Assembly (NCBI RefSeq): GCF_000014945.1
Contig: NC_008553.1
Coordinates: forward strand, 1,798,001-1,862,000
Direction: 5' to 3'
DNA length: 64,000 nt
Source: Methanothrix thermoacetophila PT
GTDB taxonomy: Archaea > Halobacteriota > Methanosarcinia > Methanotrichales > Methanotrichaceae
Shown here: positions 9,077-16,200 of the stretch, in pieces
Layout of the letters: each line of letters opens with the position of its first letter
Position numbering within the stretch: position 1 is the stretch's first letter
The notes under the pieces: generated by a model
Databases searched by the model: none
What the model saw: only the letters and a program-made list of their open reading frames with translations
Told to the model about the DNA's origin: nothing
Made by a program: the position numbers and the translations under genes

Positions 9077-9182
9077 CTTCACGAAACGCATATCAAACGT
9101 CCGATGATCGTTGATTGTCGGCCTGGTTGGAACCTCCACGCGTGGACCGCTTCACGAAACACATATCAAACATCCGATGATC
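9077..9182. repeat. Pair of 33-bp direct repeats
   Basis: Two copies of a 33-bp sequence lie at 9077-9109 and 9150-9182, spaced 73 bp start to start, with only two mismatches. Each begins CTTCACGAAAC and ends CCGATGATC. They are in the 299-bp gap between the HD gene and the small acidic protein gene and are not in any convincing coding frame. The rest of the gap shows nothing else. They could be operator sites, small-RNA parts or remnants of a duplication. Confidence 0.6.
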
Positions 9183-9342
9183 TTTTGGCCACGATGTCCA
9201 GATAAAAGTGGGTTGCGGGCATGATTTTTCAAATCACCCTAGAAACCAGTAACCATTGGCATCATGGCAACATGAGTTCTGTGCATGTCAATTACGTAAG
9301 CAAACAACAGAGATGGTAGCTGAGGTTAAGGCAGGATTGCTA

Positions 9343-9588
9343 TCACTCCTCTTCCTCAGACATCATGCTCTTCATGCTCTCTGCGAGCTCAGCGATGAGC
9401 GGCTCCATCGCCTCCCTGATCTCCGGCCTGTACTTCACAAGCATGTCTGTGATCAGCGGTATCCCTATGAACTTCAGTAAGGCGTTGAGCTCGGCCATCT
9501 CATCCGAGATCTCCGCGAGTAGAGAAGCGATCTCCTCCAGGCTCTCCTTTATGCTTTCCAGGCCCTCATCCTTCGATTGCTTTGCCAT
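9343..9588 (-). CDS. Small acidic coiled-coil protein of unknown function
   Basis: Not recognised. The product is 81 residues and strongly acidic, with heptad-like leucine and isoleucine spacing (LESIKESLEEIASLLAEI), a short hydrophobic centre (LLKFIGIPLITDMLVKY), a second helix (LIAELAESMKSMM) and a SEEEE tail. It probably forms a helical hairpin or oligomer and could be an adaptor or chaperone-like partner. The start at 9588 has a good ribosome-binding sequence GAAGGTGAA about 4 nt upstream; longer in-frame extensions lack one. It lies downstream of the FmdE-like gene on the same strand, about 170 nt away. Confidence 0.65.
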   Translation of the reverse strand: MAKQSKDEGLESIKESLEEIASLLAEISDEMAELNALLKFIGIPLITDMLVKYRPEIREAMEPLIAELAESMKSMMSEEEE

Positions 9589-9756
9589 GTATTCACCTTC
9601 GCCCATGCTTTCGAAATATAGTATATGTAGCTGACGAGCTGCAGATCTCGTGACGTAATGGTGGTGACAGAGCTGTCCTCGAGAGAGCTGCAGGCCCAAA
9701 CCACAAACCGTGACCTACTCTCCCGAAGATTGGAGTTTGTACCCTGCTGCTCTCTA

Positions 9757-10299
9757 TCATGCCAGCCTGGAGAAGCACTCCTCGCAGACGATCTTACCGT
9801 TCACAACCTTGCCCCTGATCTCCATGAAGCTCTCGCCGCACTCCTGGCATTTTATCGACGGGTATATCCTCGCCCTCGGCGGCTCTGGAATATTCACATT
9901 TCTTACGGAAAGAATCACCTCATCAGGGGCACTCAGTATCGCCTCTGTGGCCTTCGATCTGGCCTCCTCTCCTCTGCCATCTCTGAATATCTCCTGCAGG
10001 ATATCGTCTCTGAAGTAGATCCTGATCGCGTTTCCATCTCCTCTATGATAGAATGTGAAGACCTGCTTGCCATTGTCGACGAATATCAGGTTGCCCTTGC
10101 CGAAGGTGCATCCGAGCATCTCTTGTATCGCATCGACACTGCACGAGTTGTTCTCGACCACCGCAACAAGCTCCTCGTCCTCGGATCTGCGGTAGTGGTT
10201 CATCACGTATTTCGCCACCCTGTAGCCGATCGCCAAACCCGGGCACATATGGCCGTGAAACTCGATTGCTCTTTTTAAATCATCTTCCATGATTGGCAT
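9757..10299 (-). CDS. FmdE-like protein (formylmethanofuran dehydrogenase subunit E family)
   Basis: The 180-residue product has the FmdE domain: FHGHMCPGLAIGYRVAKY at 13-30, then NNSCSVDAIQEMLGCTFGKG at about 49-68, with the conserved HGHxCPG and two further cysteines that bind metal or an Fe-S cluster in this family. At the C-terminus is a zinc ribbon, CQECGESF and CEECFSRL. FmdE-family proteins are found with the tungsten or molybdenum formylmethanofuran dehydrogenase and as stand-alone proteins of unclear role. No fmd/fwd catalytic genes are nearby, so this is probably a stand-alone member. ATG 10290 is an equally possible start. Confidence 0.85.
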   Translation of the reverse strand: MPIMEDDLKRAIEFHGHMCPGLAIGYRVAKYVMNHYRRSEDEELVAVVENNSCSVDAIQEMLGCTFGKGNLIFVDNGKQVFTFYHRGDGNAIRIYFRDDILQEIFRDGRGEEARSKATEAILSAPDEVILSVRNVNIPEPPRARIYPSIKCQECGESFMEIRGKVVNGKIVCEECFSRLA

Positions 10300-10481
10300 G
10301 TGATCGCAACCATGACTTCAATCTAGCGATCGCCCTTCAGGGCTGAACGAGCCTGTTTGATTCGGCGGGGGAAAAGCAGTGGGCTCACATCGCCAGAATG
10401 GAAATCGACATGCCAAACTCATCACGAGGAGGCTGCGAACATACAGAGATAAAATTTTTGTCGCTCTTGTCAATTTAATGA

Positions 10482-10584
10482 CTTGCCCGAAGGAGCAGTG
10501 GTCATGCTATGCGTTCGTGGTGAATGAATGAGGCCATCACCAACCACATCGCATGTCCTACAAGTTGCTACCCACACATGAGCG
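10482..10584 (+). repeat. Dispersed 103-nt structured intergenic repeat, copy 1
   Basis: This stretch matches 35945-36048 on the opposite strand over its whole length, with only about a dozen differences. Reading the plus strand, ATGCG (10509-10513) can pair with CGCAT (10550-10554), and inside it TGGTGA (10518-10523) with TCACCA (10537-10542). In the other copy the inner pair is TGGCGA/TCGCCA, a compensatory T-A to C-G change that keeps the helix. It lies between the ATP-grasp gene (14 nt after its stop) and the FmdE-like gene, both on the minus strand. The remaining part of this 298-bp gap, 10300-10481, shows no gene. Confidence 0.75.
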
Positions 10585-10597
10585 ATTTTTGTATATG

Positions 10598-11665
10598 TTA
10601 AAGCCGAAGGATCTGGCCGAGTGCGCTCCTTTTCGCCCTCAGTGACTCCACAACACCCCTCCTCCCTGAGCCGGCTGAGATGATTGATAGCACAGGATCT
10701 CCCATCTCGATCACCGATCCGGGGGCCGGGACGTCCATGATGCCCAAGACAAGCCTCCTGAGGTCTGAATCTATTCGGATGCGCTCGCTGGAGTAAAGGA
10801 TCGCCCTGCCTGCGAAGTACCTCGCCCTCCTCGCCGCAGGTAAACGCCCATCGAAGGCGTCGAGGTGTGCCTGGAAGACAGATATCCCCGTCGAGAGCTC
10901 CACAGTGTCAAGGCTGCCCTGGAAGCGCGGGTTCACCTCGATGACCACGGGTTTATTTCGTGCAAGAATGAAGTCGACGCCGTTCGAGCCGACGAGCCCG
11001 AGCCCTGCGACGATCTCCTCTGCGATGTGTGCGATGCGCTCTCTCACATCAGCATCTGCATCGAGCGGCGTTATGTTCCCGCAGTACCTGAATCCATCCG
11101 CGTTCAGCCATCGCATTCCAGAGAGCTGTTCGTTGACCGCGATAGTTCTGGCATCCGAGCCGTCGCATATCACAGACGCGCTTGCAGGAACCCCCTCAAC
11201 GAACTCCTGGACGATGTGTCCAGGGGGGACTGCTCCGCCTTCAAAGATCCGGCATCCATAACCGCCAGCGCCGATCCTAGGCTTCAGTATCATCTTCCGA
11301 TCGCACGGCGGATCACTCTCCCAGGTGGTGGCGTGTGGATACTCCCTCTCCTCCAGCCATCTGGATAGCCAAAGCTTGTCCGAGACCCTGAGAATTCGGT
11401 CAGGGCTGTTGTTCATCACGCTGTAGCCGTTTATGCGTACTGTCTCAACACCCGGCCCTAAGACCACTGCATCAGGGTCGACGCTCTCGACGATCGCATT
11501 TATCTTGTCAGCATTGAAGAGATCCTCAATGCGGAGCCTGTGGACCTCCACCACCTCAACGAGATCGAGATCGCAGTAGCAGTCTGCAGCGGCCACAGAG
11601 TGGCCTGCCCTGAACGCGGAGATCGCGATGTTCCGAACGCTCTGACCGATCACCAGGATGCGCAT
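10598..11665 (-). CDS. ATP-grasp carboligase
   Basis: A 355-residue ATP-grasp enzyme, which would join a carboxylate to an amine or thiol via an acyl phosphate. The N-terminal pre-ATP-grasp fold begins MRILVIGQSVRNIAISAFRA; the ATP-grasp core follows with SDKLWLSRWLEE, ILKPRIGAGGYGC, VQEFVEGVPASASVI, and the metal-binding end FILARNKPVVIEVNPRFQGSLD. This resembles the predicted archaeal carboligases of the ATP-grasp_3 type, the group that includes MfnD, the tyramine-glutamate ligase of methanofuran synthesis. Its downstream neighbour is FmdE-like, which fits a methanofuran link loosely, but the assignment to MfnD is only a possibility. A C-terminal 80-residue beta-rich extension follows the core. 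Confidence 0.82.
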   Translation of the reverse strand: MRILVIGQSVRNIAISAFRAGHSVAAADCYCDLDLVEVVEVHRLRIEDLFNADKINAIVESVDPDAVVLGPGVETVRINGYSVMNNSPDRILRVSDKLWLSRWLEEREYPHATTWESDPPCDRKMILKPRIGAGGYGCRIFEGGAVPPGHIVQEFVEGVPASASVICDGSDARTIAVNEQLSGMRWLNADGFRYCGNITPLDADADVRERIAHIAEEIVAGLGLVGSNGVDFILARNKPVVIEVNPRFQGSLDTVELSTGISVFQAHLDAFDGRLPAARRARYFAGRAILYSSERIRIDSDLRRLVLGIMDVPAPGSVIEMGDPVLSIISAGSGRRGVVESLRAKRSALGQILRL

Positions 11666-11779
11666 TTTATCCTCACCGTCTCATTCTTCACATCGTTGGG
11701 CAATTAGGCGGAAGCCTCAGCATTCCGTAACGCAAACTGGAAGTGAAGACCAGAATTAACGACCACCCGTTCAGGATCT

Positions 11780-12304
11780 TCACAACCCTCTGTCTAGAAC
11801 AACCTTCCCCCTGGCAGCCGGTATTACCTTCAGCCTACCTCCAAAGTCTTTCTCCAGCTCCTCTCCCATGAAGAGACGATCCAGGAATACCGCGAGAGCT
11901 GCGACCTCGGAGTGCGGCTGGTTTCCCACCGCCACATTCCAGTCCGCGATGTCGTAAACATCAGGCGGAACCTTCTCAGCGCCGACCACGACCATTATTC
12001 TTTCACAGGATCTTATCTCTCCGATCACCTCATCGATCCTTCTGCCGTACATCGTCAGGTGCACTATCTTCCCGCCGGAATCCCTGAACCTTCTCAACTC
12101 GTCCCTCCAGGCGATGCCATCTGTGACACTGAATGATCCTCCCCACCGGTTCACAACGTCTCTGAGGCTCTCAACAACGCTCTCATCTCTTCCCTCTATG
12201 AGGATCTCATCGGCGCCGAACGCCCTCGCCACCAGCCCCACGTGTGTCGTGATCCTCTTGTCCCTCTCGGGGCGGTGGCCCAGACGGAGGACGGTGATTC
12301 GCAT
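11780..12304 (-). CDS. tRNA (cytidine-56-2'-O)-methyltransferase aTrm56
   Basis: aTrm56 is the archaea-specific SPOUT-family enzyme that 2'-O-methylates C56 in the T-loop of tRNA. The 174-residue product starts [20 protein letters not shown], the family N-terminal signature, followed by [14 protein letters not shown], a central [10 protein letters not shown], and the knot region [41 protein letters not shown] read in overlapping pieces ([28 protein letters not shown]). Length is typical. A longer in-frame extension to 12799 exists but runs through other genes and lacks homology, so ATG 12304 is the start. Confidence 0.93.
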   Translation of the reverse strand: MRITVLRLGHRPERDKRITTHVGLVARAFGADEILIEGRDESVVESLRDVVNRWGGSFSVTDGIAWRDELRRFRDSGGKIVHLTMYGRRIDEVIGEIRSCERIMVVVGAEKVPPDVYDIADWNVAVGNQPHSEVAALAVFLDRLFMGEELEKDFGGRLKVIPAARGKVVLDRGL

Positions 12305-12419
12305 GATCTCACATCCTAGGATGGGGTTTATAGAGATTGGGGTATGGCAAAGCCCTTCTTCGGAGCATTCACTTGTGCACTGATACCGGATTAGCGACGG
12401 TTTCCATGCGCTCGACAGC

Positions 12420-12426
12420 TTTAAAT
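12420..12426 (+). promoter_or_regulatory. TATA box for the two small genes at 12452-12771
   Basis: TTTAAAT lies about 29 nt before ATG 12452, placing transcription start at or just ahead of that codon. This supports the very short gene that follows as real. Confidence 0.5.
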
Positions 12427-12451
12427 GGTGTTTCAGACAAGTAAACAAAAG

Positions 12452-12586
12452 ATGTACGAAGATCTTGATGAGGATTTGCCCGAGATCTACCTGGCCATTC
12501 TCGAGGACGAACGGAGGCGCAGGTATCTCAGGGAGATCAGCGAGTGGCTTGTTGAGGAGTATTACACCCCTGATCAGGCGTCGTGA
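12452..12586 (+). CDS. 44-residue acidic protein of unknown function
   Basis: A short open frame of 44 codons plus stop begins [19 protein letters not shown] and continues [19 protein letters not shown], ending TPDQAS. It is rich in Glu, Tyr and Arg and predicted fully helical. Three things support it: a TATA box at the right distance, a stop that overlaps the GTG start of the next gene in a GTGA arrangement, and a codon composition like the surrounding genes. The function is unknown. It may act with the zinc-finger protein encoded immediately after it. Confidence 0.6.
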   Translation: MYEDLDEDLPEIYLAILEDERRRRYLREISEWLVEEYYTPDQAS

Positions 12587-12771
12587 TATGGGATATGGAG
12601 ATCTTTGGAATATGTGCCGGATGCGGCAGGGCTGCGAAGCTCTACACATGCCAGCTTTGCGGCGGTCTCTTCTGTATTGATTGCTTCGTCCCTGAGCGTG
12701 GCGTGTGTAAGAGCTGTGCCAGGGGCAGAAAAACTGGAAAAAACTATTTTTATAGACATTTCTCAGTGTAG
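12583..12771 (+). CDS. Small zinc-finger protein
   Basis: The 62-residue product carries eight cysteines as four CxxC pairs: CAGC (11-14), CQLC (23-26), CIDC (31-34) and CKSC (42-45), plus a basic tail ([17 protein letters not shown]). The spacing suggests two interleaved zinc sites as in RING/B-box or HIT-zinc-finger folds. The GTG at 12583 overlaps the preceding stop; ATG 12595 is an alternative that leaves the fingers intact. A nucleic-acid or protein-binding adaptor is plausible; there is no specific assignment. Confidence 0.75.
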   Translation: MIWDMEIFGICAGCGRAAKLYTCQLCGGLFCIDCFVPERGVCKSCARGRKTGKNYFYRHFSV

Positions 12772-13045
12772 GGGCTGCGCTTTGGGCAAGCTGCAGCATT
12801 TAACATCCATTCGAGTGAATCCACATATCTGTCGCGAACCCTTCGTGGGGTGAATGTTCGCGAAAGTACATGGATTTCACAGCTGTCGATTCACATCACG
12901 CTGGGAGTGAATGGATGAATCTACATGGGATTGAGTTTGTGAATACTATTATGACTACTAACAGGAATTTTAGGGCCATTAATACAAAAAATACCCGTTT
13001 AAAACTGTTTTTATCAAGCATATACAGATTAGCACTCTCGTAAAC

Positions 13046-13053
13046 TTTATATA
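13046..13053 (+). promoter_or_regulatory. TATA box with no protein gene downstream
   Basis: TTTATATA is a strong archaeal TATA match. Transcription would begin near 13078, but the only ATG close by gives a five-codon frame. The box therefore probably drives an untranslated RNA or a long leader for the gene at 13605. Confidence 0.45.
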
Positions 13054-13077
13054 CCATCGAGCCATGATGTTTGTGTG

Positions 13078-13200
13078 TTAAGAAGGGACTAAAATACAGC
13101 CCATGCGCGTGATTGCATTCGTTCTGAATGCCATCACAGGGCATAAACGGGGTAGCAAGCCTGAGGAGGTGCAGGGTTAATTATTGTAGACTGAACTTTC
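13078..13200 (+). ncRNA. Candidate small RNA with a strong stem-loop
   Basis: Downstream of the TATA box, GTGAT-T-GCATTC (13109-13120) pairs with GAATGC-C-ATCAC (13126-13137) across a 5-nt loop, an 11-bp helix with one T/C mismatch, extended by ATGC (13103-13106) with GCAT (13141-13144). No family was recognised, and the 3' end is a guess. It could equally be the long leader of the winged-helix gene. Confidence 0.25.
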
Positions 13201-13604
13201 GGGAAGAAGGGATCCTGAAGGTCTGCTTTATACGCGGAAGGGAGTAGCAATGAATGTCTGCTTTGAAGGGGGCAGACAGCAGGAAAGCGACCTCGTGCTG
13301 CAGTATGCACTGCAGCATTTATTCCGAATGTTGATGGCATCCGTGAAGTACTTCAGGTATCTGAGATCAGTATCTGAAATAAGGTAGAATACTTCGTATG
13401 TATATTTGAAATATTGAGTTGCAAAGGGGCTTGGTCCAGATGAGAGGCCATATCAAGCTGTTCACAATACCAGTCGATCTTGAGAATGCAGCGAAGTATA
13501 ATATACATGTTAGTGCGTATCATGCTGTGAATTGCCGAGGTGCATGTAGCAGGGACAAGCCCCGTCAGATACATGCACTCCAGATTCACATGTGAGGTCT
13601 GCCT

Positions 13605-14054
13605 GTGAGGATCGCAATAGAGATAGATGATGATGGTCTCAAGGCCAGCATGTCTTTTGAGTTCGATAAGAGATGTATGGATCCTGCAGCATTACGTGAG
13701 ATGATAGCGGACAAGATTGTGGATTTTCTCAACATTCCAGGTACGATCTCAGAGAGCGCTCAGCATATAGTTGGAGATCAGCAGCCAAAGACGCTTATGG
13801 ACAGCCTTGCCGAGTTTATAAAATATGAGTTCCGCGATCAGTGGTTTACGTCCCAGCAGCTCAGAGAGAGGTATGAGACTGTCCGTGATGACATCAAGCT
13901 GAGCACGGTCTCGACCTATCTCTCCAGGATGCATAATGATGGTATTCTCCAGAGGAGGGGAAACAGAAACAACAGAGAGTACCGCCTTGTCTCTCCAACA
14001 TCTCTGGAGAGCGTTCCATGCAGCAGAGAGAATCGATCCGAGACGAAGCTCTAG
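13605..14054 (+). CDS. Winged-helix DNA-binding protein (putative regulator)
   Basis: The 149-residue product begins MRIAIEIDDDGLKASMSF from a GTG start, an N-terminal beta-rich dimer-like region, and from about residue 68 has a winged-helix segment: SLAEFIKYEFRDQWFTSQQL, RDDIKLSTVSTYLSRMHNDG, then ILQRRGNRNNREYRLV. The helix-turn-helix and wing pattern (recognition helix STVSTYLSRM) is clear; the specific family is not. It is probably a transcriptional regulator, perhaps autoregulated through the long region upstream. It is convergent with the ABC-2 exporter operon. Confidence 0.75.
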   Translation: MRIAIEIDDDGLKASMSFEFDKRCMDPAALREMIADKIVDFLNIPGTISESAQHIVGDQQPKTLMDSLAEFIKYEFRDQWFTSQQLRERYETVRDDIKLSTVSTYLSRMHNDGILQRRGNRNNREYRLVSPTSLESVPCSRENRSETKL

Positions 14055-14195
14055 TATGACGCCCAGTCTAGTGTGAAGCATGTGAAGCCCAGGCATGTCT
14101 TTTATCATACACGGCGCATGCGATGAAAAGGCGTGCTGAAGGCAGAATGAGGAGAGCCTTTGATATTCTGTTAATTCCTCCCGAAACGACTCGAC

Positions 14196-14217
14196 ACATG
14201 GATTTATCTCTCCATGT
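14196..14217. terminator. Hairpin between convergent genes
   Basis: ACATGGA (14196-14202) pairs with TCCATGT (14211-14217) around an 8-nt T-rich loop, with a T-rich stretch after it. It lies between the ends of the winged-helix gene and the ABC permease gene and could terminate either transcript. Evidence is only the inverted repeat. Confidence 0.3.
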
Positions 14218-14266
14218 CATTCATTTGTGGTCCTCTGTGGTAACCCAGTCCTCTCGATAACATCTC

Positions 14267-15310
14267 TCATGCCACCTCTCTGTGCATAACAAGGATGGCA
14301 GCTGCAAATGACAGAGCGAAGAAAACTACAAGTGCCGTGATGTCAGGATATATAACATCTCCCAGAGTGCTGCCCTTCAGCATGACCGCCCTCAGCGCAT
14401 TGGTGGCGTATGTCAATGGCAGGATATACGATACCGGCCTGACGAAATCCGGTATCGACTGAATCGGCCACCAAACGCCCGAAAGTATGATCTGGGGTAT
14501 CACGACCATCGGAATGAACTGGACCACCTGGAACTCACTCCTGGCGAAGTTCGAGAAGAACGTTCCAAGCGCCAGCGCCCCCGCGCCCAGAAGTATGACG
14601 ATCGAGAGCAGCAGCATCGGGCTGCCCTTCAGTGGGACGCCGAAGACGAAGATCACCACAAGCAGCGTGGTTGTTGATTGAAGGAGCGTGAATAGCGAGA
14701 ATCCCAGGATGTATCCGGAGACGATCTCCATGCTGCTCAGCGGAGATACCATGAACTTCTCCAGCGTCCCCTGGGATCGCTCTCTTACGAACGCCACGGC
14801 TGCATTGATGAATGTGAAGAAGAACACCACCAGGCCGAGTATGGCCGGCCCGATCGTGTCAGTCATCTCCATATCATATCCGTACACGTATCTCTCGACG
14901 ATTGGTGCGTTAATTTGTGGAACCTCACTCCTGGCCCCTGCAAGAACAGCGCTTCTTACTGCGTTAGCTATCTGTGGGCTGGTGGCATCCAGTAGCAGTT
15001 GTATCTCAGCGGGAGATATCACCACTGCGCCGTTGAGTCTTCCTTCAGAGACGAGCCTCTCAGCATCAGACTCCGATCCCAGATAAAGTATTGTGAAATC
15101 CTTCATGCCCTCCAGATGCGATCTGAGCGCAGGATGCCCTCCCAGATCCACTATCCCAAGCTGGATCCCACTCATCTCTCCTGAGAGGGCGTAGCCGAAT
15201 AGCATCATCAGAACTATGGGCGCGAAGGTGATCAGGCCTATAGTTCGCCTGTCCCTCTTGAGCTGGCGCACCACTCGGAGCGCGACCACGCAAACACGCC
15301 TTATATTCAT
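14267..15310 (-). CDS. ABC-2 type transporter permease
   Basis: The membrane half of an ABC-2 exporter, 347 residues. One membrane helix near the N-terminus (TIGLITFAPIVLMMLFGYAL) precedes a large external loop of about 140 residues, then five helices toward the C-terminus; FVRERSQGTLEKFMVSPLS is the typical cytoplasmic loop of DrrB/NodJ-like permeases (ERxxGTLE...SP). Its start overlaps the stop of the ATPase gene by 4 nt. With the ATPase and the COG1361-type protein upstream it forms a three-gene export unit. The substrate is unknown; drug, lipid or glycan export are family possibilities. Confidence 0.9.
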   Translation of the reverse strand: MNIRRVCVVALRVVRQLKRDRRTIGLITFAPIVLMMLFGYALSGEMSGIQLGIVDLGGHPALRSHLEGMKDFTILYLGSESDAERLVSEGRLNGAVVISPAEIQLLLDATSPQIANAVRSAVLAGARSEVPQINAPIVERYVYGYDMEMTDTIGPAILGLVVFFFTFINAAVAFVRERSQGTLEKFMVSPLSSMEIVSGYILGFSLFTLLQSTTTLLVVIFVFGVPLKGSPMLLLSIVILLGAGALALGTFFSNFARSEFQVVQFIPMVVIPQIILSGVWWPIQSIPDFVRPVSYILPLTYATNALRAVMLKGSTLGDVIYPDITALVVFFALSFAAAILVMHREVA

Positions 15311-16200
15311 GCCACTCCAGAGAGAGTGAGAAACGCCTCCTCCAGGCTCGGCTCCCTGAGCCTCATATCAAGGGGCGAGATGATCTCAAGGATCTCCTTT
15401 ATCTGCGCATGTTTGTCGATCCTGATCCTCACCACCCCTCCTGATACCTCCACCTCGTATCCCTCAGATCTCAGGAGGGATGCATCGCGCTCCGGATCTT
15501 CGAGCAGGAGCTCAAGATGCGGCTTCAGACCAGCAAGCTGCATGATCTCATCAGGGCTGCCCTCCGCGGCCATTCTCCCTGAGCGCATGTAGCCCACAAT
15601 CCTGCATTTCTCCGCTTCGTCCATCAGATGGGTGGAGATGATCACAGTCTTTCCCTCAGATGCAAGCTGATCGAAGTACATCCAGAAGCTCTGACGGAGC
15701 GCCGGATCCACCCCGACGGTCGGCTCATCGAGCAACAATAACTCTGGCTCGTGTATGAGCGTACATGCGAGAGAGAGACGCTGGTACATCCCGCCGCTCA
15801 GCGCCCCTGCCAGTCGATCCCTATGATCGGAGAGCTCTACCATCTCAAGAAGCTCTGCGATCCTTCTCTTTCTCCTCTGCCCGTCAATGCCGTAGAGGCC
15901 GGCGAAGAACTCCATGTTCTCCTGCACCGTCAGATCCGGGTAGAGCGCGCGGTGCTGCGTCATGTAGCCGATTCTGGGATAAAGAGACCTGACGCTAGAG
16001 ACATGCTCCCCAAGGACATGCAGATCACCGCCATCGAGGCGAATAAGTCCCACAATTGCGCGTATGAACGTGGTCTTGCCGGAGCCATTCGGGCCGAGCA
16101 GGCAGTACGTCGCACCACGCGGTATTCTGACTGTCAGGCCATCAAGGGCTCTCAGACCTCGAAACATCTTGACAAGATCTCGGGCATCTACAGCATCTAT
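15307..16200 (-). CDS. ABC transporter ATP-binding protein (probable ATA start)
   Basis: The ATPase half of the exporter. All nucleotide-binding motifs are present: Walker A GPNGSGKTT, Q-loop YMTQHRALYPDL, signature LSGGMYQR, Walker B LLLLDEPTVGVD, and the switch histidine in ISTHLMDEA. The first standard start codon, ATG 16167, would cut off the first beta strand. Reading upstream in frame gives RIDAVDARDLVKMFRGL, which matches the usual ABC N-terminus, but the frame has no ATG, GTG or TTG there. An ATA at 16200 overlaps the upstream stop in an ATAG arrangement and is preceded by GAGGAGGGG. I therefore place the start there, as inference. Confidence 0.85.
   Translation of the reverse strand: MDAVDARDLVKMFRGLRALDGLTVRIPRGATYCLLGPNGSGKTTFIRAIVGLIRLDGGDLHVLGEHVSSVRSLYPRIGYMTQHRALYPDLTVQENMEFFAGLYGIDGQRRKRRIAELLEMVELSDHRDRLAGALSGGMYQRLSLACTLIHEPELLLLDEPTVGVDPALRQSFWMYFDQLASEGKTVIISTHLMDEAEKCRIVGYMRSGRMAAEGSPDEIMQLAGLKPHLELLLEDPERDASLLRSEGYEVEVSGGVVRIRIDKHAQIKEILEIISPLDMRLREPSLEEAFLTLSGVA

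Larger units (their letters stand above)
12772..13604. other. 833-bp gap with hairpins and a candidate RNA gene
   Basis: No protein gene is convincing here. At 12832-12839 and 12856-12863 lies an 8-bp inverted repeat (TCGCGAAC / GTTCGCGA) that could terminate or process the preceding transcript. A TATA box and strong hairpin near 13046-13144 are listed separately. At 13296-13304 and 13309-13317 is a 9-bp palindrome (TGCTGCAGT / ACTGCAGCA, 4-nt loop). The part from 13320 to 13604 shows no strong feature; it may include the promoter of the winged-helix gene. Confidence 0.4.

Noticed and set aside
12305-12799. An N-terminal extension of aTrm56 by 165 residues
   Set aside because: It runs through two other genes on the opposite strand, and the family starts exactly at the internal ATG.
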